Positions 15,905-24,958 of a stretch of DNA of 64,000 nucleotides are shown one piece after another; positions within the stretch are counted from its first letter, which is position 1; the number at the start of each line of letters is the position of its first letter. Made by a program: the position numbers and the translations under genes. The DNA comes from an uncultured Collinsella sp. (GTDB lineage: Bacteria > Actinomycetota > Coriobacteriia > Coriobacteriales > Coriobacteriaceae), in NCBI GenBank assembly GCA_902470365.1, contig CABRFZ010000006.1, positions 14,550 to 78,549 on the forward strand, read 5' to 3'. Under the pieces are notes generated by a model. That model worked only from the letters and a program-made list of their open reading frames with translations. It did no database searches and was not told the origin of the DNA.

Positions 15905-18093
15905 TCGATGCGCCCGACCACGCCGTAGAGGAGCGGGGCGATCGTTCGGCATGGGTAGGGCTCATTGCCGCCCTGTTGGGGATAGCGCTCTCGGTTGTTG
16001 CCGGCATGATGAGCTACGGTTACACGACAGCCCAAGCCGAGCAGCGCTTTGCCGACGTTGTCGATTACGTGGCGACCCAGAGCCTTTCCTACGATGCGTT
16101 CAATAGCGCCTATACGACCAAAAACCTGATTCGCGTTATGGAGATCGCCGGAGAGGTGGCGCGCGATATGGAGCGCGACAGCTCGGTGGATAACGCCGCG
16201 CTCGAGCAATATGCTGACCAGTTCAACGTGAGCGCGCTGATCGTGACGGACGCATCGGGCAACCTGGTGTCCGAGTCCTCGACGGATAACGTGGGTTACG
16301 AGTCGCTTGCTGCATATCTCAAAGAAGCGCCCGTGCTGGAGGTGGCAACCTATCCGCTTAAGTCCTATACCACTCGTATTACGCTTGCGGATGATTCGGT
16401 TGCAGACATTGGCTGTGTGACCCGGCAAGATGGCGAGGGTATCGTTATCGCGGTAAGGCATCAGAGCGCGAAGGCGGTTGCAAGCAATACGCTCAAACTG
16501 CAGAGTCTGCTCGAAGGCTATGAGACCATCGATAGCGGCAATATCGTGATCGAAAACGATGGCAAGGTCGTTGCGACCAACGCCGTTGAACCCACCATCT
16601 TGGGCGTGTTCGACCTGCCTGCGACGGACGCCATCATTGTCGACGAAATTAAGGATCGATGCCTGCCCGGCAAAGTCCGACTGGTCAACGTCAACGGCGA
16701 GTGGTATTTGGGCACATACGGCAAAGCGCAAAAATTCTACGTGTACACCTATGCCTCGGCGCGGCGCTACTTTGAGGTCGTCGCCGCTGTTGCTGCCGGC
16801 GTGCTGGTGCTCTACAGCGGTGTTATAGCCGTTGTTGTGATGGCGCGTCGCCGCGCTGATCGTCGACGTTTGACGGACTTGCTGCAGCAGGAGCGCGACT
16901 ATGGCGACAGGCTAGCAAAGGCGGCACGTGAGGCCTCGTCTGCCAACTCGGCAAAGACGGAATTTTTGCGTCGCATGAGCCACGATCTGCGCACGCCCAT
17001 CAACGGCATTCGCGGTATGGTTGAGGTCGGCGATGCCAATGCGGATGATCTGCAAAAGCAGACCGAGTGCCGCTCAAAGATCTGGACGGCATCGGGACTG
17101 CTGCTCGACCTTGCCAACGAGGCCCTGGATATGAGTCGCCTGGAGAGCGGGCAGGTCGATCTGGAGCTTGTTCCCACGAACTTGGCGACCCTCAACCATG
17201 AGGTGCGCGATATTCTGGAGCGCCAGGCCGAGGAGCGTCTGGTGACAATTATCTGCGACCAGCAGACGCTTGATCACCCCTATGCGCGGGTGAGCGTGAC
17301 GCACCTCAAGCGTTTGTTGCTCAATATTGCCGGCAATGCCGTCAAGTATAACCGCCAGGGCGGCTATGTTCGCCTGGTGTGCCGCGAGGTGGAGCCAGCG
17401 GATGGCGTCCCCGTCTATGAATACACGATCGCCGACAACGGTATTGGCATGAGCGAGGAGTTCCAACAGCACCTCTACGAGCCGTTTTGCCGCGAGGAGC
17501 AACAGGTGGAAGGTGCTTCATCGGGAACTGGCCTGGGTGCGCCTATCGCAAAACAGTTGGTTGAGCTTATGGGCGGAACCATGAGCTTTACGAGTATCTT
17601 GGGGCAGGGGACGACGTTTACCATCCGTCTGCCGTTTGAGAAGTGCAAGCGCTCCGAGATTCCTCGGGCAGTTCGTGTGGACGCGGGCGACAGCGATGCA
17701 CTCCAGGGCTTGCGCGTTTTGCTCGTAGAGGATAACGACCTGAATGCCGAGATCGCGCAGTTTACGCTCGCCCGCGCCGGTGCCGTCGTGACGCATGCTA
17801 AGGATGGTGAGTCTGCCGTCGAGATGTTTACCGCGAGCGCGCCGCACGAGTACGACGTGGTGTTGATGGACATCATGATGCCCGGTATCGATGGCCTTGA
17901 GGCCACGCGTCGGATTCGAGCGCTCGATCGCGAGGATGCCGCGCTCACGCCGATTATCGCCGTGAGCGCCAACGCCTTTGCCGACGACCGTAGGCTTTCG
18001 CGCGAGGCGGGCATGAACGCGCACCTGAGCAAGCCTGTGAGCTCGCAGGAGCTCGTTGAGGCGCTTGCACACATAGCCGCCGACGCTTCATAA
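15901..18093 (+). CDS. Hybrid sensor histidine kinase/response regulator
   Basis: 730 residues. TM1 lies near residues 17-37, an extracytoplasmic sensor region near 40-275, and TM2 near 283-310. The HisKA box is FLRRMSHDLRTPINGIRGM, the N box LLLNIAGNAVKYNRQGG, G1 ADNGIGMS and G2 GTGLGAPIAKQLVELMGG. A C-terminal receiver carries VVLMDIMMPGIDGLEATRRI with the phospho-Asp and ends with the HLSKPVSSQELV lysine region. It overlaps the upstream substrate-binding lipoprotein gene by ATGA. No DNA-binding output domain is fused, so phosphotransfer to another regulator or output by binding is expected. Confidence 0.94.
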   Translation: MIDAPDHAVEERGDRSAWVGLIAALLGIALSVVAGMMSYGYTTAQAEQRFADVVDYVATQSLSYDAFNSAYTTKNLIRVMEIAGEVARDMERDSSVDNAALEQYADQFNVSALIVTDASGNLVSESSTDNVGYESLAAYLKEAPVLEVATYPLKSYTTRITLADDSVADIGCVTRQDGEGIVIAVRHQSAKAVASNTLKLQSLLEGYETIDSGNIVIENDGKVVATNAVEPTILGVFDLPATDAIIVDEIKDRCLPGKVRLVNVNGEWYLGTYGKAQKFYVYTYASARRYFEVVAAVAAGVLVLYSGVIAVVVMARRRADRRRLTDLLQQERDYGDRLAKAAREASSANSAKTEFLRRMSHDLRTPINGIRGMVEVGDANADDLQKQTECRSKIWTASGLLLDLANEALDMSRLESGQVDLELVPTNLATLNHEVRDILERQAEERLVTIICDQQTLDHPYARVSVTHLKRLLLNIAGNAVKYNRQGGYVRLVCREVEPADGVPVYEYTIADNGIGMSEEFQQHLYEPFCREEQQVEGASSGTGLGAPIAKQLVELMGGTMSFTSILGQGTTFTIRLPFEKCKRSEIPRAVRVDAGDSDALQGLRVLLVEDNDLNAEIAQFTLARAGAVVTHAKDGESAVEMFTASAPHEYDVVLMDIMMPGIDGLEATRRIRALDREDAALTPIIAVSANAFADDRRLSREAGMNAHLSKPVSSQELVEALAHIAADAS

Positions 18094-18095
18094 GC

Positions 18096-18135
18096 ATATG
18101 GCTCGGTTCCAAGGTGGGTTGGAACCGAGCCATAT
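18096..18135. terminator. Bidirectional terminator between convergent genes
   Basis: A 17-bp near-perfect stem (ATATGGCTCGGTTCCAA and its complement) with a 6-base loop. It sits just after the kinase stop and 27 bp from the end of the convergent flavin-binding protein gene. Confidence 0.85.
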
Positions 18136-18162
18136 TGCTATTGATGAGGCCTGATGAGGGGC

Positions 18163-18642
18163 TTACTTTTCTTGAATCTGCTTACCGCAAAGATGCTCAA
18201 TCGTAATCTCGTAGAGCTGGACGCCCTTAATGTCCTTGGCGATTTCCTCTTCGACTTCTTCGGCAGAAGGGTAGTACTTAAGCGCGAGCTGGCGAACTTT
18301 ATCCTCGATAAACGCGGGAGTGTCATTTGCCAGGCGACAGCGGCCAAAGACCACGGTACTCATAACGTAGGGAGCCCAGTCGCCGTCCTGGTGCCATTCG
18401 TTGCCGTAAACGGTAAAGCAGACCTTGTCATCGCGCTTAAGTGCGTCGACCTTGTGGCCAGCCTTGGCGCCATGGAAATAAATCTTGTCGTGCTCGGCGT
18501 CAAAGAAGTAGTTGACGGGAATGGCGTACGGGTAGCCATCGTCGCCGTTGACGGCAAAGACGCCGCGCTTGCAGGTGGCGAGCAGTTTGCGCGCTTCCTC
18601 GTCGGTGATGGCGCGTTTCTTTCGACGTAAGGGCCTAAACAT
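18163..18642 (-). CDS. Pyridoxamine 5'-phosphate oxidase-family (FMN-binding) protein
   Basis: 159 residues of the split-barrel flavin-binding fold (NimA-like subgroup). Typical blocks are the N-terminal ITDEEARKLLATCKRGVFAV, PYAIPVNYFFD, KIYFHGAKAGHKVDAL and KVCFTVYGN. Proteins of this group bind FMN or F420 and some reduce nitro compounds. The substrate here is not known. It lies between two sensor-kinase loci, on the same strand as and downstream of the kinase at 18683-21493. Confidence 0.88.
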   Translation of the reverse strand: MFRPLRRKKRAITDEEARKLLATCKRGVFAVNGDDGYPYAIPVNYFFDAEHDKIYFHGAKAGHKVDALKRDDKVCFTVYGNEWHQDGDWAPYVMSTVVFGRCRLANDTPAFIEDKVRQLALKYYPSAEEVEEEIAKDIKGVQLYEITIEHLCGKQIQEK

Positions 18643-18682
18643 CGTTGGCTTCCTTTCTGGTCGTGCGTGGTTGCTGCAAAAA

Positions 18683-21493
18683 CTATAGCGAAACGGATCC
18701 GTTTTTCTTGATGCGGGCGAGTATGTTTTTGAGCTTGTTAAAGTCGATCGGTTTGGACAGATGAGCGTTCATGCCGGCAGCGTGTGCCGTCTGGGCGTCT
18801 TCGGCAAAGGCGTTGGCGGTGAGCGCGATGATGGGGATATCGGCCGCATCGACCTTCTTGCTCAGACGAATCGCGCGGGTTGCCTCGTAGCCGTCCATGC
18901 CCGGCATCATAATGTCCATCAGGATCGCATCGAAGCTGCCGGCGGGATGCGACAGGTACAGATCGACGACTTCGTTGCCGTTGGCGGCGCGGGTGACCAC
19001 GACGCCTTCGGATTCCAGCAGTGCCTGGGCAATCTCGGCATTCAATTCGTTGTCTTCGGCGAGCAGCACGTTCATGTTGGCGAGCGAGCAGTCGAGTGCT
19101 CTCTCGACCGTATTCGCCCGCGCCTGGGGGTTCTTGTCGATATCGAGCGGAATCTGGACGTTGAACGTACTCCCCACGCCAACCTCACTCGAAATCTCAA
19201 TCGTACCGCCCATCAGTTCGATAAGCGACTTGACGATTGGCATACCCATGCCGGCTCCTTGGAACTTGCTGCGCGCATCGTCACCTTCTTGGGCAAACGG
19301 CTCATAGATATGCTTTAAAAACTCGGGAGCCATGCCAATGCCGGTATCCGAAACGCTAAAGCAAAAGAGCACGCGCCCGTTATCGAGTGGCTTGGTCTTT
19401 GAGCTAAAGGTGACGGAGCCGCCGCGTTTGTTGTACTTAATGCTATTGTCTAACAGGTTGATCATGATCTGTCGGATATGGGTGGGACTGCCGATCATGT
19501 ATGGTCCCGTGGCGTACGGCAGACTATTGTCCTGCATGGTGATGCAGTTATCGGATGCGCGGAGCTTGCACAGCACCAGCGTATCGTCACAGAGCTCTTT
19601 GAGGTTAAAAGGCACATGTTCCAGTGTTAGCTTGCGGTCTTCGATTTTGCCCATCTCGAGGATATCGTTGATCAGCGAGAGCAGGTGATTGGCGGCAACG
19701 CGCGCCTTGGCACGGCTCTCGCGGGCGACTTGCATGTCGCCTTCCTTCAATTCCTCGATCTCGATAAGGCCCAGGATACCGTTGAGCGGCGTACGGATGT
19801 CGTGACTCATGCGCGTGAGGAATGCCGTCTTAGCGGCGTTGGCAGCATCGGCTTTTTTGCGCTCGGTTCGAGCGCGCACGAGCGCCCAGATGAGCAGGAC
19901 GATGCCGACCGACAACATACCGATGAGGGTAGCTGCAATGGCGGTGCGGTTGCGATAAAGGAATTGAAGCGTGTTGGATTCCTGGGCCGTGTACGACGTG
20001 GAGGAGAAATTGCTTGCGGAGAGCGATTCTCCGGCATTGATGATGCCCTTGTTGATGATTCCCAACAGCTCGGGTTTTCCGCGCGAAATCCAGCACGAGA
20101 GCTCACAGGTGTCAGGGAGCTCGGTCGTCTCGCAGTCCTCGAGATCGTAACGGTCACCGATGGTTTTTACGCGTGAACTGGGAGCGACGATGCAGTGCGC
20201 CGTTCCCTTCCTGAGGGCGTCGAACGCTTCATCGTCGGATTGGTATTCGGTTACGGTCGCTGTGGGGAACAGACTTTCAAGTGCATTTTTGTTGACAAAC
20301 GATGATTTGGTACAGGCGATGTTCTGAAGGTTTTTGTTCAGGTTGCTGCCGGTGTGGATAGCGGTGAGGGATATGGTTCCCAACGATACCGACTGCACAA
20401 CGCCTGTTTGCTCGGCAAACCAGTAATCTCGGTATACCGGCAGCGCAACGTCTATGCTTTCCTTTGACAGGGCCTTTGACATCATCTTGTAGCTATCAAA
20501 GGCGACGGTTTTGACCGTAATGCCAAATTTATCGTGTAGCGTCGTCGCAAGCGATGCGAGCGAGCCTTCCATTTCGCCGTCTTCGTTCTCGTTGCAGTAG
20601 GGGAGTTTGCCCGTAATGTAGCCGAGCGTGATGGTGTTGTCATTTGCTTTGAGCCAGGAACGTTCGGGTCCGTTGAGCGATGATGAGCCGCTGTTTTGGG
20701 TCGAGTAGTGAGATTTTACTTCGTCGTTATAGCGTGGGTTGACGCGGGCGATTGCCGTCATGGCAGCATTGATGTCGTCCATCAGGTCGGGGCGGCTTTT
20801 GGGAACGGCAAAGTAGTAGTCGTTCGAACCAATGTAGAACATGGGGGAGGCATTGGGCGACGAGATTGTGTCGTTCATGATGACGGCATCGACTTCGTCG
20901 TTTGCGAGCGCGTCAAAGAGATCGGATCCTCCGTCATACTCCTTGTATGTGCAGGCGATTCCTTCGCTGGCGAGCCATTGCTGGCCAACGAAGGTTTGCA
21001 TGACGTCGGGGTTGCAACCGATAGTGAGACCCTGGAGTGCTTGAGGGTCACCCTTTGCAAGGTCGTCACGGTCGGGCCTGGCGTAGATGTAGTAGCGCTC
21101 GGTGCCCTCGGGGTTCGAGGAAAAGAGCAGCTTTTGGGCACGTTCCTCGGAGTAGGAGATGTTGGGCATGAGGTCGATCTCGCCTGCCTCGAGCATGTCC
21201 ATAAGCTCGGTGAAGGTGCCGGAGACGTATTCGTACCGCCAGCCGGACGTGTAGTACGACAGGGTCTGGAGGTACTCGTAACCCCATCCCGAGAGACGCT
21301 CGCCGGGGGTGCCGTCCTGGAAGCCCTCGTTGCTGACGAGCCAGCCGACGCGGACCGTCTTGACTTGCTGATCGGTATTGGCGGCATAGGCGGGGGCGGG
21401 CATGATGGTGCTCAGTACGACGAGCGCGGCAAGCGCGACGGCCAGGGTGCGATATATAACTGAACGAAGGACAGTGGCAGCTCTCACATGCAA
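18683..21493 (-). CDS. BvgS/EvgS-like hybrid sensor kinase with two fused substrate-binding domains
   Basis: 936 residues. A signal peptide (to ...PAPAYAANTD) leads to two tandem family 3 substrate-binding domains at about 44-270 and 280-505. A single TM (IAATLIGMLSVGIVLLIW) is followed by HisKA (FLTRMSHDIRTPLNGILGL), HATPase (IMINLLDNSIKYNKRGG; VSDTGIGMAPEF; GAGMGMPIVKSLIELMGG) and a receiver (AILMDIMMPGMDGYEATRAI). This is the Venus-flytrap kinase layout. It is convergent with the SBP/kinase pair at 15035-18093 and shares close kinase and receiver similarity with it, so one may have arisen by duplication with gene fusion or fission. Confidence 0.94.
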   Translation of the reverse strand: MHVRAATVLRSVIYRTLAVALAALVVLSTIMPAPAYAANTDQQVKTVRVGWLVSNEGFQDGTPGERLSGWGYEYLQTLSYYTSGWRYEYVSGTFTELMDMLEAGEIDLMPNISYSEERAQKLLFSSNPEGTERYYIYARPDRDDLAKGDPQALQGLTIGCNPDVMQTFVGQQWLASEGIACTYKEYDGGSDLFDALANDEVDAVIMNDTISSPNASPMFYIGSNDYYFAVPKSRPDLMDDINAAMTAIARVNPRYNDEVKSHYSTQNSGSSSLNGPERSWLKANDNTITLGYITGKLPYCNENEDGEMEGSLASLATTLHDKFGITVKTVAFDSYKMMSKALSKESIDVALPVYRDYWFAEQTGVVQSVSLGTISLTAIHTGSNLNKNLQNIACTKSSFVNKNALESLFPTATVTEYQSDDEAFDALRKGTAHCIVAPSSRVKTIGDRYDLEDCETTELPDTCELSCWISRGKPELLGIINKGIINAGESLSASNFSSTSYTAQESNTLQFLYRNRTAIAATLIGMLSVGIVLLIWALVRARTERKKADAANAAKTAFLTRMSHDIRTPLNGILGLIEIEELKEGDMQVARESRAKARVAANHLLSLINDILEMGKIEDRKLTLEHVPFNLKELCDDTLVLCKLRASDNCITMQDNSLPYATGPYMIGSPTHIRQIMINLLDNSIKYNKRGGSVTFSSKTKPLDNGRVLFCFSVSDTGIGMAPEFLKHIYEPFAQEGDDARSKFQGAGMGMPIVKSLIELMGGTIEISSEVGVGSTFNVQIPLDIDKNPQARANTVERALDCSLANMNVLLAEDNELNAEIAQALLESEGVVVTRAANGNEVVDLYLSHPAGSFDAILMDIMMPGMDGYEATRAIRLSKKVDAADIPIIALTANAFAEDAQTAHAAGMNAHLSKPIDFNKLKNILARIKKNGSVSL

Positions 21494-21584
21494 TCCTAAC
21501 GAATCGAGACATTACCGCATAAGGATACCAGCTCAGCCTGCCCAGCCGGCAGCTGCACCGCTAAACGGTCCCGCCCGGCAGTCA

Positions 21585-21676
21585 TCGGGGGCGTTCTTAA
21601 ACGACTAGTCATTGGGGACGTTCTTGTTTGACTAGTCATTTAAGAACGTTCCCAATGACTAGTTCCCAATGACTAG
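21585..21676. repeat. Palindromic repeats, family C (compound)
   Basis: Main palindrome: 22-base arms (21604-21625 and 21642-21663) with one mismatch and a 16-base centre containing GACTAGTCATTT. Partial units flank it on both sides (AGTCATCGGGGGCGTTCTT before, TTCCCAATGACTAGT after). It lies between the fused-sensor kinase start and the ion-channel gene. Confidence 0.88.
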
Positions 21677-21745
21677 TTTCGTTTGCGGGGGAGGCGTGGG
21701 ACAATACCGAGCGAACGAGATTGGGCGTCTGGGAAAGGGGTCGCG

Positions 21746-22171
21746 ATGAACAGGTTGAGGACGCTTGCCGATGTGCTGCGACAGGCTGGCTTTGCGCGCA
21801 TCACGGGCCTGTTTCTAATCTTTTACCTGCTGTGCTCGACGGCCGTCTGGCTGTCCGAGCCCACGACCCTCACGTTTGGCGATGGCCTGTGGTTTAGCTT
21901 TGAGACGGTCTCGACCATCGGCTTTGGTGACATTCCGGCCGAGACACCGGTTGCCCGCGCCATTACCGTCATTCTGAGCGTCATCAGCATCTTCTACATC
22001 GCCATGCTCACGGGCGTGGCGGTGAACTACTGCAATACGCTTATCAAGATGCGTCAAAAGGACACCATGGCACGCTTTATGGATGATCTGGAGCATTTGG
22101 AAGAGCTCGATCGCGACGAGCTTGCCGATCTTTCACGTCGCGTGCGCGAGTATCGTCGACGCCAGCGCTAA
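21746..22171 (+). CDS. Two-TM potassium-channel-like protein
   Basis: 141 residues. Two hydrophobic helices (GLFLIFYLLCSTAVWL and ITVILSVISIFYIAMLTGVA) flank a pore loop, FETVSTIGFGDIPAE. The filter TIGFGD corresponds to the K+ channel signature TVGYGD or TIGFGD. A charged, coiled-coil-like C-terminus (LEHLEELDRDELADLSRRVR) follows. It probably forms a tetrameric K+ channel, with no RCK domain attached. The start is set by AAAGGGG before the ATG. A GACAAT box lies 40 bp upstream at 21700-21705. Confidence 0.88.
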   Translation: MNRLRTLADVLRQAGFARITGLFLIFYLLCSTAVWLSEPTTLTFGDGLWFSFETVSTIGFGDIPAETPVARAITVILSVISIFYIAMLTGVAVNYCNTLIKMRQKDTMARFMDDLEHLEELDRDELADLSRRVREYRRRQR

Positions 22172-22205
22172 GACGAACGTCGCGCGCCACAACAGGGGGG
22201 CAAAT

Positions 22206-22739
22206 ATGAACATCACCGTGTACCTGGGTGCCAACACTGGCAATGACCCGGCGTTTCTGCCCGCGGTGCAGGAGCTGGGCAACTGGATTGGCGCCAATGG
22301 GCACGCGCTGGTATACGGCGGGTCCAAATCGGGCCTGATGGGTGCGCTCGCCGATAGCGTACTCGAGGCGGGTGGACACGTGACGGGTGTTGAGCCGAGC
22401 TTTTTTATCGAGGCCGAGTTTCAACACGACGGTATCGACGACCTTATCGTGACGAGCGATATGGCGGAGCGCAAGGCCAAGATGATTGAGCTCGGCGATG
22501 CGTTCATCGCATTTCCGGGCGGTACGGGCACGCTCGAGGAGATTGCCGAGGTCATGTCCGCCGTGTCGTTGGGGCATCTGAGCGCGCCGTGCATTCTGTA
22601 CAACCTGGATGGGTACTACAACGACCTCAAAGCCCTGCTCGGGCACATGATTGATAAGGGGCTTTCGAGCTCGAGGCGCCAACTCGGCATCTACTTTGCC
22701 GACGATTTGCGCGAGATTGCCTCGATTATCAACGGATAA
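22206..22739 (+). CDS. LOG-family protein (TIGR00730)
   Basis: 177 residues of the Lonely Guy fold: YLGANTGNDPAF at the start, LVYGGSKSGLMGALADS, and the nucleotide motif FPGGTGTLEEIAEV (PGGxGTxxE). LOG enzymes hydrolyse cytokinin ribotides to free base and ribose 5-phosphate; in many bacteria the role is general nucleoside monophosphate hydrolysis or stress-related. A GGGGGG ribosome site precedes the ATG. It lies 34 bp downstream of the ion-channel gene on the same strand. Confidence 0.9.
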   Translation: MNITVYLGANTGNDPAFLPAVQELGNWIGANGHALVYGGSKSGLMGALADSVLEAGGHVTGVEPSFFIEAEFQHDGIDDLIVTSDMAERKAKMIELGDAFIAFPGGTGTLEEIAEVMSAVSLGHLSAPCILYNLDGYYNDLKALLGHMIDKGLSSSRRQLGIYFADDLREIASIING

Positions 22740-22864
22740 GTCTTGAGCCTGCCCCACTATGACTCCCAATGGTGCCGTTTGCGGCGCAGATGGTTGGCTC
22801 GTTCGGACAACGCTCGCTCTACAATAAAACGTATCTATGTCGACTTTGACCGCGGGAGGACCCG

Positions 22865-24169
22865 ATGGATAACCTTGCCAAACCCACGAACCGAGCGCTG
22901 TTTTTGGTCAGCGTTGCCGTGACCGGTGCACTCGCGGGTGCCGCAGTCTGGCTATTCTTCTTTGCGATGGAGCACGGCATTGATTATTTGTGGACCGAGG
23001 TCCCGCATAAGCTGGGTGTCTCTTCGCCCGAACTCGCCAGCGGCCCGTTTGGCTTTTTGCCGTACCCGTTTTTCGTTTGCCTGTTGGGCGGCTTGGTGAT
23101 TGGCCTGTACGAAAAGATGGCGGGCATCAAGACCGATGACCTCAACCAGGTGATGGCAAAGGTTAAGCAAGACGGGCGCTACCCGTACGACAACCTGGGC
23201 AAGCTTTCGCTCGCGGCATTGCTGCCGCTGCTGTTTGGTGGAAGTATTGGACCGGAGGCCGGTCTGACCGGCGTTATCGCAGGTCTGTGCAGCTGGGTCG
23301 GCGATCGTATGCGTCGCTTTGGCGCCGAGTTTAGGGAGCTCACGCTGCTGGGCACTCAGGCTGCCCTGACGGCGCTCTTTACCGCGCCCGTCTTTGGTTT
23401 TGTGGCACCGCTCGCTGGTAGCGCCGACGGCCAGGGCGAAGACGCCGACGATGAGTCCGTGTCCGACGAGGTCACCATCAAGCTGCCCAAGGCGCAAAAG
23501 ACCGTGGTCTACGGCATTGCGATTGCCGGCGGTCTGGGCACCTACCTGCTGCTTGGCCAGCTTGTGGGCGGCGGCATGGGTATGCCGAGGTTTGAGTCCG
23601 CCGAGGTGGGCAACCTGGAGCTTACCTGGCTCATTCCTCTGTCGCTGATCGGAACAATCTGCGGCTGGCTGTACTTTGTCTCTGAGCACGCGAGCGAAGT
23701 GCTTGCCCACGCAATAGGGGAGCACCCCATCGCTAAGGCCATGCTGGCCGGTCTGGTACTTGCCGCCTGCGGTACGGCTCTGCCCTTCACCATGTTTGCC
23801 GGCGAGACGCAGGCCGACGTGCTCATGAAAACCTATCTGACCATTCCCGCCGGCGTGCTTATTGTGACCGGTCTTGTTAAGGCCATGCTGACGCCCGCCC
23901 TCATCAACCTTGGTTGGCGTGGCGGCCACTTCTTCCCGGTTATCTTCTCGGGTGTGAGCCTGGGCTATGGCCTTGCCATCCTCACCGGCGCCGATCCGGT
24001 CTTTTGCGTCGCTGTCTGCACGGCATCGACGATGGGCGCCGTCATGCGCCAGCCCATCATGGTCGTGGGCCTGCTGCTCATGTGCTTCCCGCTCAAAGGC
24101 ATCGTCTGTATGATCATCGCTGCCGCCATCGCCGCCGGCATTCCGCTGCCCAAGCCGCTGCGCAAGTAG
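22865..24169 (+). CDS. ClC-family chloride channel/antiporter
   Basis: 434 residues with about ten TM helices. The GxxGPxxG-type motif is FGGSIGPEAGLTGVIAGL, corresponding to the ClC GREGP anion-selectivity loop, and the C-terminal half contains WRGGHFFPVIFSGVSLGYG (GxFxP-like). An acidic, hydrophilic insertion (GQGEDADDESVSDEVTIK) lies mid-protein between helices. The gating glutamate of GREGP appears shifted (IGPEAG). A TACAAT box lies at 22820-22825, 40 bp upstream. Ion selectivity and direction cannot be inferred. Confidence 0.88.
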   Translation: MDNLAKPTNRALFLVSVAVTGALAGAAVWLFFFAMEHGIDYLWTEVPHKLGVSSPELASGPFGFLPYPFFVCLLGGLVIGLYEKMAGIKTDDLNQVMAKVKQDGRYPYDNLGKLSLAALLPLLFGGSIGPEAGLTGVIAGLCSWVGDRMRRFGAEFRELTLLGTQAALTALFTAPVFGFVAPLAGSADGQGEDADDESVSDEVTIKLPKAQKTVVYGIAIAGGLGTYLLLGQLVGGGMGMPRFESAEVGNLELTWLIPLSLIGTICGWLYFVSEHASEVLAHAIGEHPIAKAMLAGLVLAACGTALPFTMFAGETQADVLMKTYLTIPAGVLIVTGLVKAMLTPALINLGWRGGHFFPVIFSGVSLGYGLAILTGADPVFCVAVCTASTMGAVMRQPIMVVGLLLMCFPLKGIVCMIIAAAIAAGIPLPKPLRK

Positions 24170-24259
24170 TACGGTGGCTCACGCTGGGGATATGCCATTT
24201 GTCACGGATTTACGGGGAGGGGCGGCGATCGCGTCCTTCGTGGATTGAGACACGCGTGG

Positions 24260-24958
24260 CTACAGATCGCGTACTCGATAAACCTTGGTGCTGACGGTGC
24301 AGCTGATTGCACATAGCGCGAGGGCAAGTACGGCGATGCCTGCACACAGACAGCTAAGAACGGCAGGATCGGGATTCGCCCCGGCAATCGACATGAGCCA
24401 GTTGCTGATGGGGTTGGAGGAACTCAGCATTGCCATGGTGCCGCAGCCAGACAGGGCAAACAGGCCAAGGGATAGGCGCAGCGCCTCCATGTGTCCAAAT
24501 CGGAAGAACAGCGGCTGTGTCAAGAATACCATCATGAGGGAGATGAGCATCGATGCCGCCGAGGCGGTTGCGATTTCAAAGATCGTCTGGCATGTCGAAG
24601 GGATGCCCATGGGGTCGAAGAGCGGAAGGGCGAGGATGTTCAGAAGCGTAGCCGCGCATGCCATGACGACCGAGAAGACAACGATGCACAGGTAGCGTGC
24701 GCAAATAATGTCTTTGCGCGAGAAGGGCAACGTTGCTCGATAACGCTCCCAGCCGTTTTGGTTATCGTAGCCAGCTAGCGAGTTCATGATTATGATGGGC
24801 GACATGGCACTGACGGCGCAGGCGCCGGCGCTCATGCCGGAATCGCCATCTGACGCGTTGGCAAGGGTCAGCACGACAAAGATGAACAGGCCGACGCCCG
24901 CGATGCTCGGGATGAGCGTGCGAACGATGGCGAGCTCGGACATAAAGGCGCGTTTCAT
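24260..24958 (-). CDS. ABC-2-type permease
   Basis: 232 residues with six predicted TM helices, starting MKRAFMSELAIVRTLIPSIA. It contains SPIIIMNSLAGYDNQNGWER, the motif of small ABC_2 permeases (as in YtrC/D-type or MutE/EpiE-like exporters). The start overlaps the stop of the ATPase gene by 4 bp. It is the third gene of a GntR-ATPase-permease operon. The substrate is unknown; homologous operons respond to cell-wall-active agents in Firmicutes. Confidence 0.85.
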   Translation of the reverse strand: MKRAFMSELAIVRTLIPSIAGVGLFIFVVLTLANASDGDSGMSAGACAVSAMSPIIIMNSLAGYDNQNGWERYRATLPFSRKDIICARYLCIVVFSVVMACAATLLNILALPLFDPMGIPSTCQTIFEIATASAASMLISLMMVFLTQPLFFRFGHMEALRLSLGLFALSGCGTMAMLSSSNPISNWLMSIAGANPDPAVLSCLCAGIAVLALALCAISCTVSTKVYRVRDL

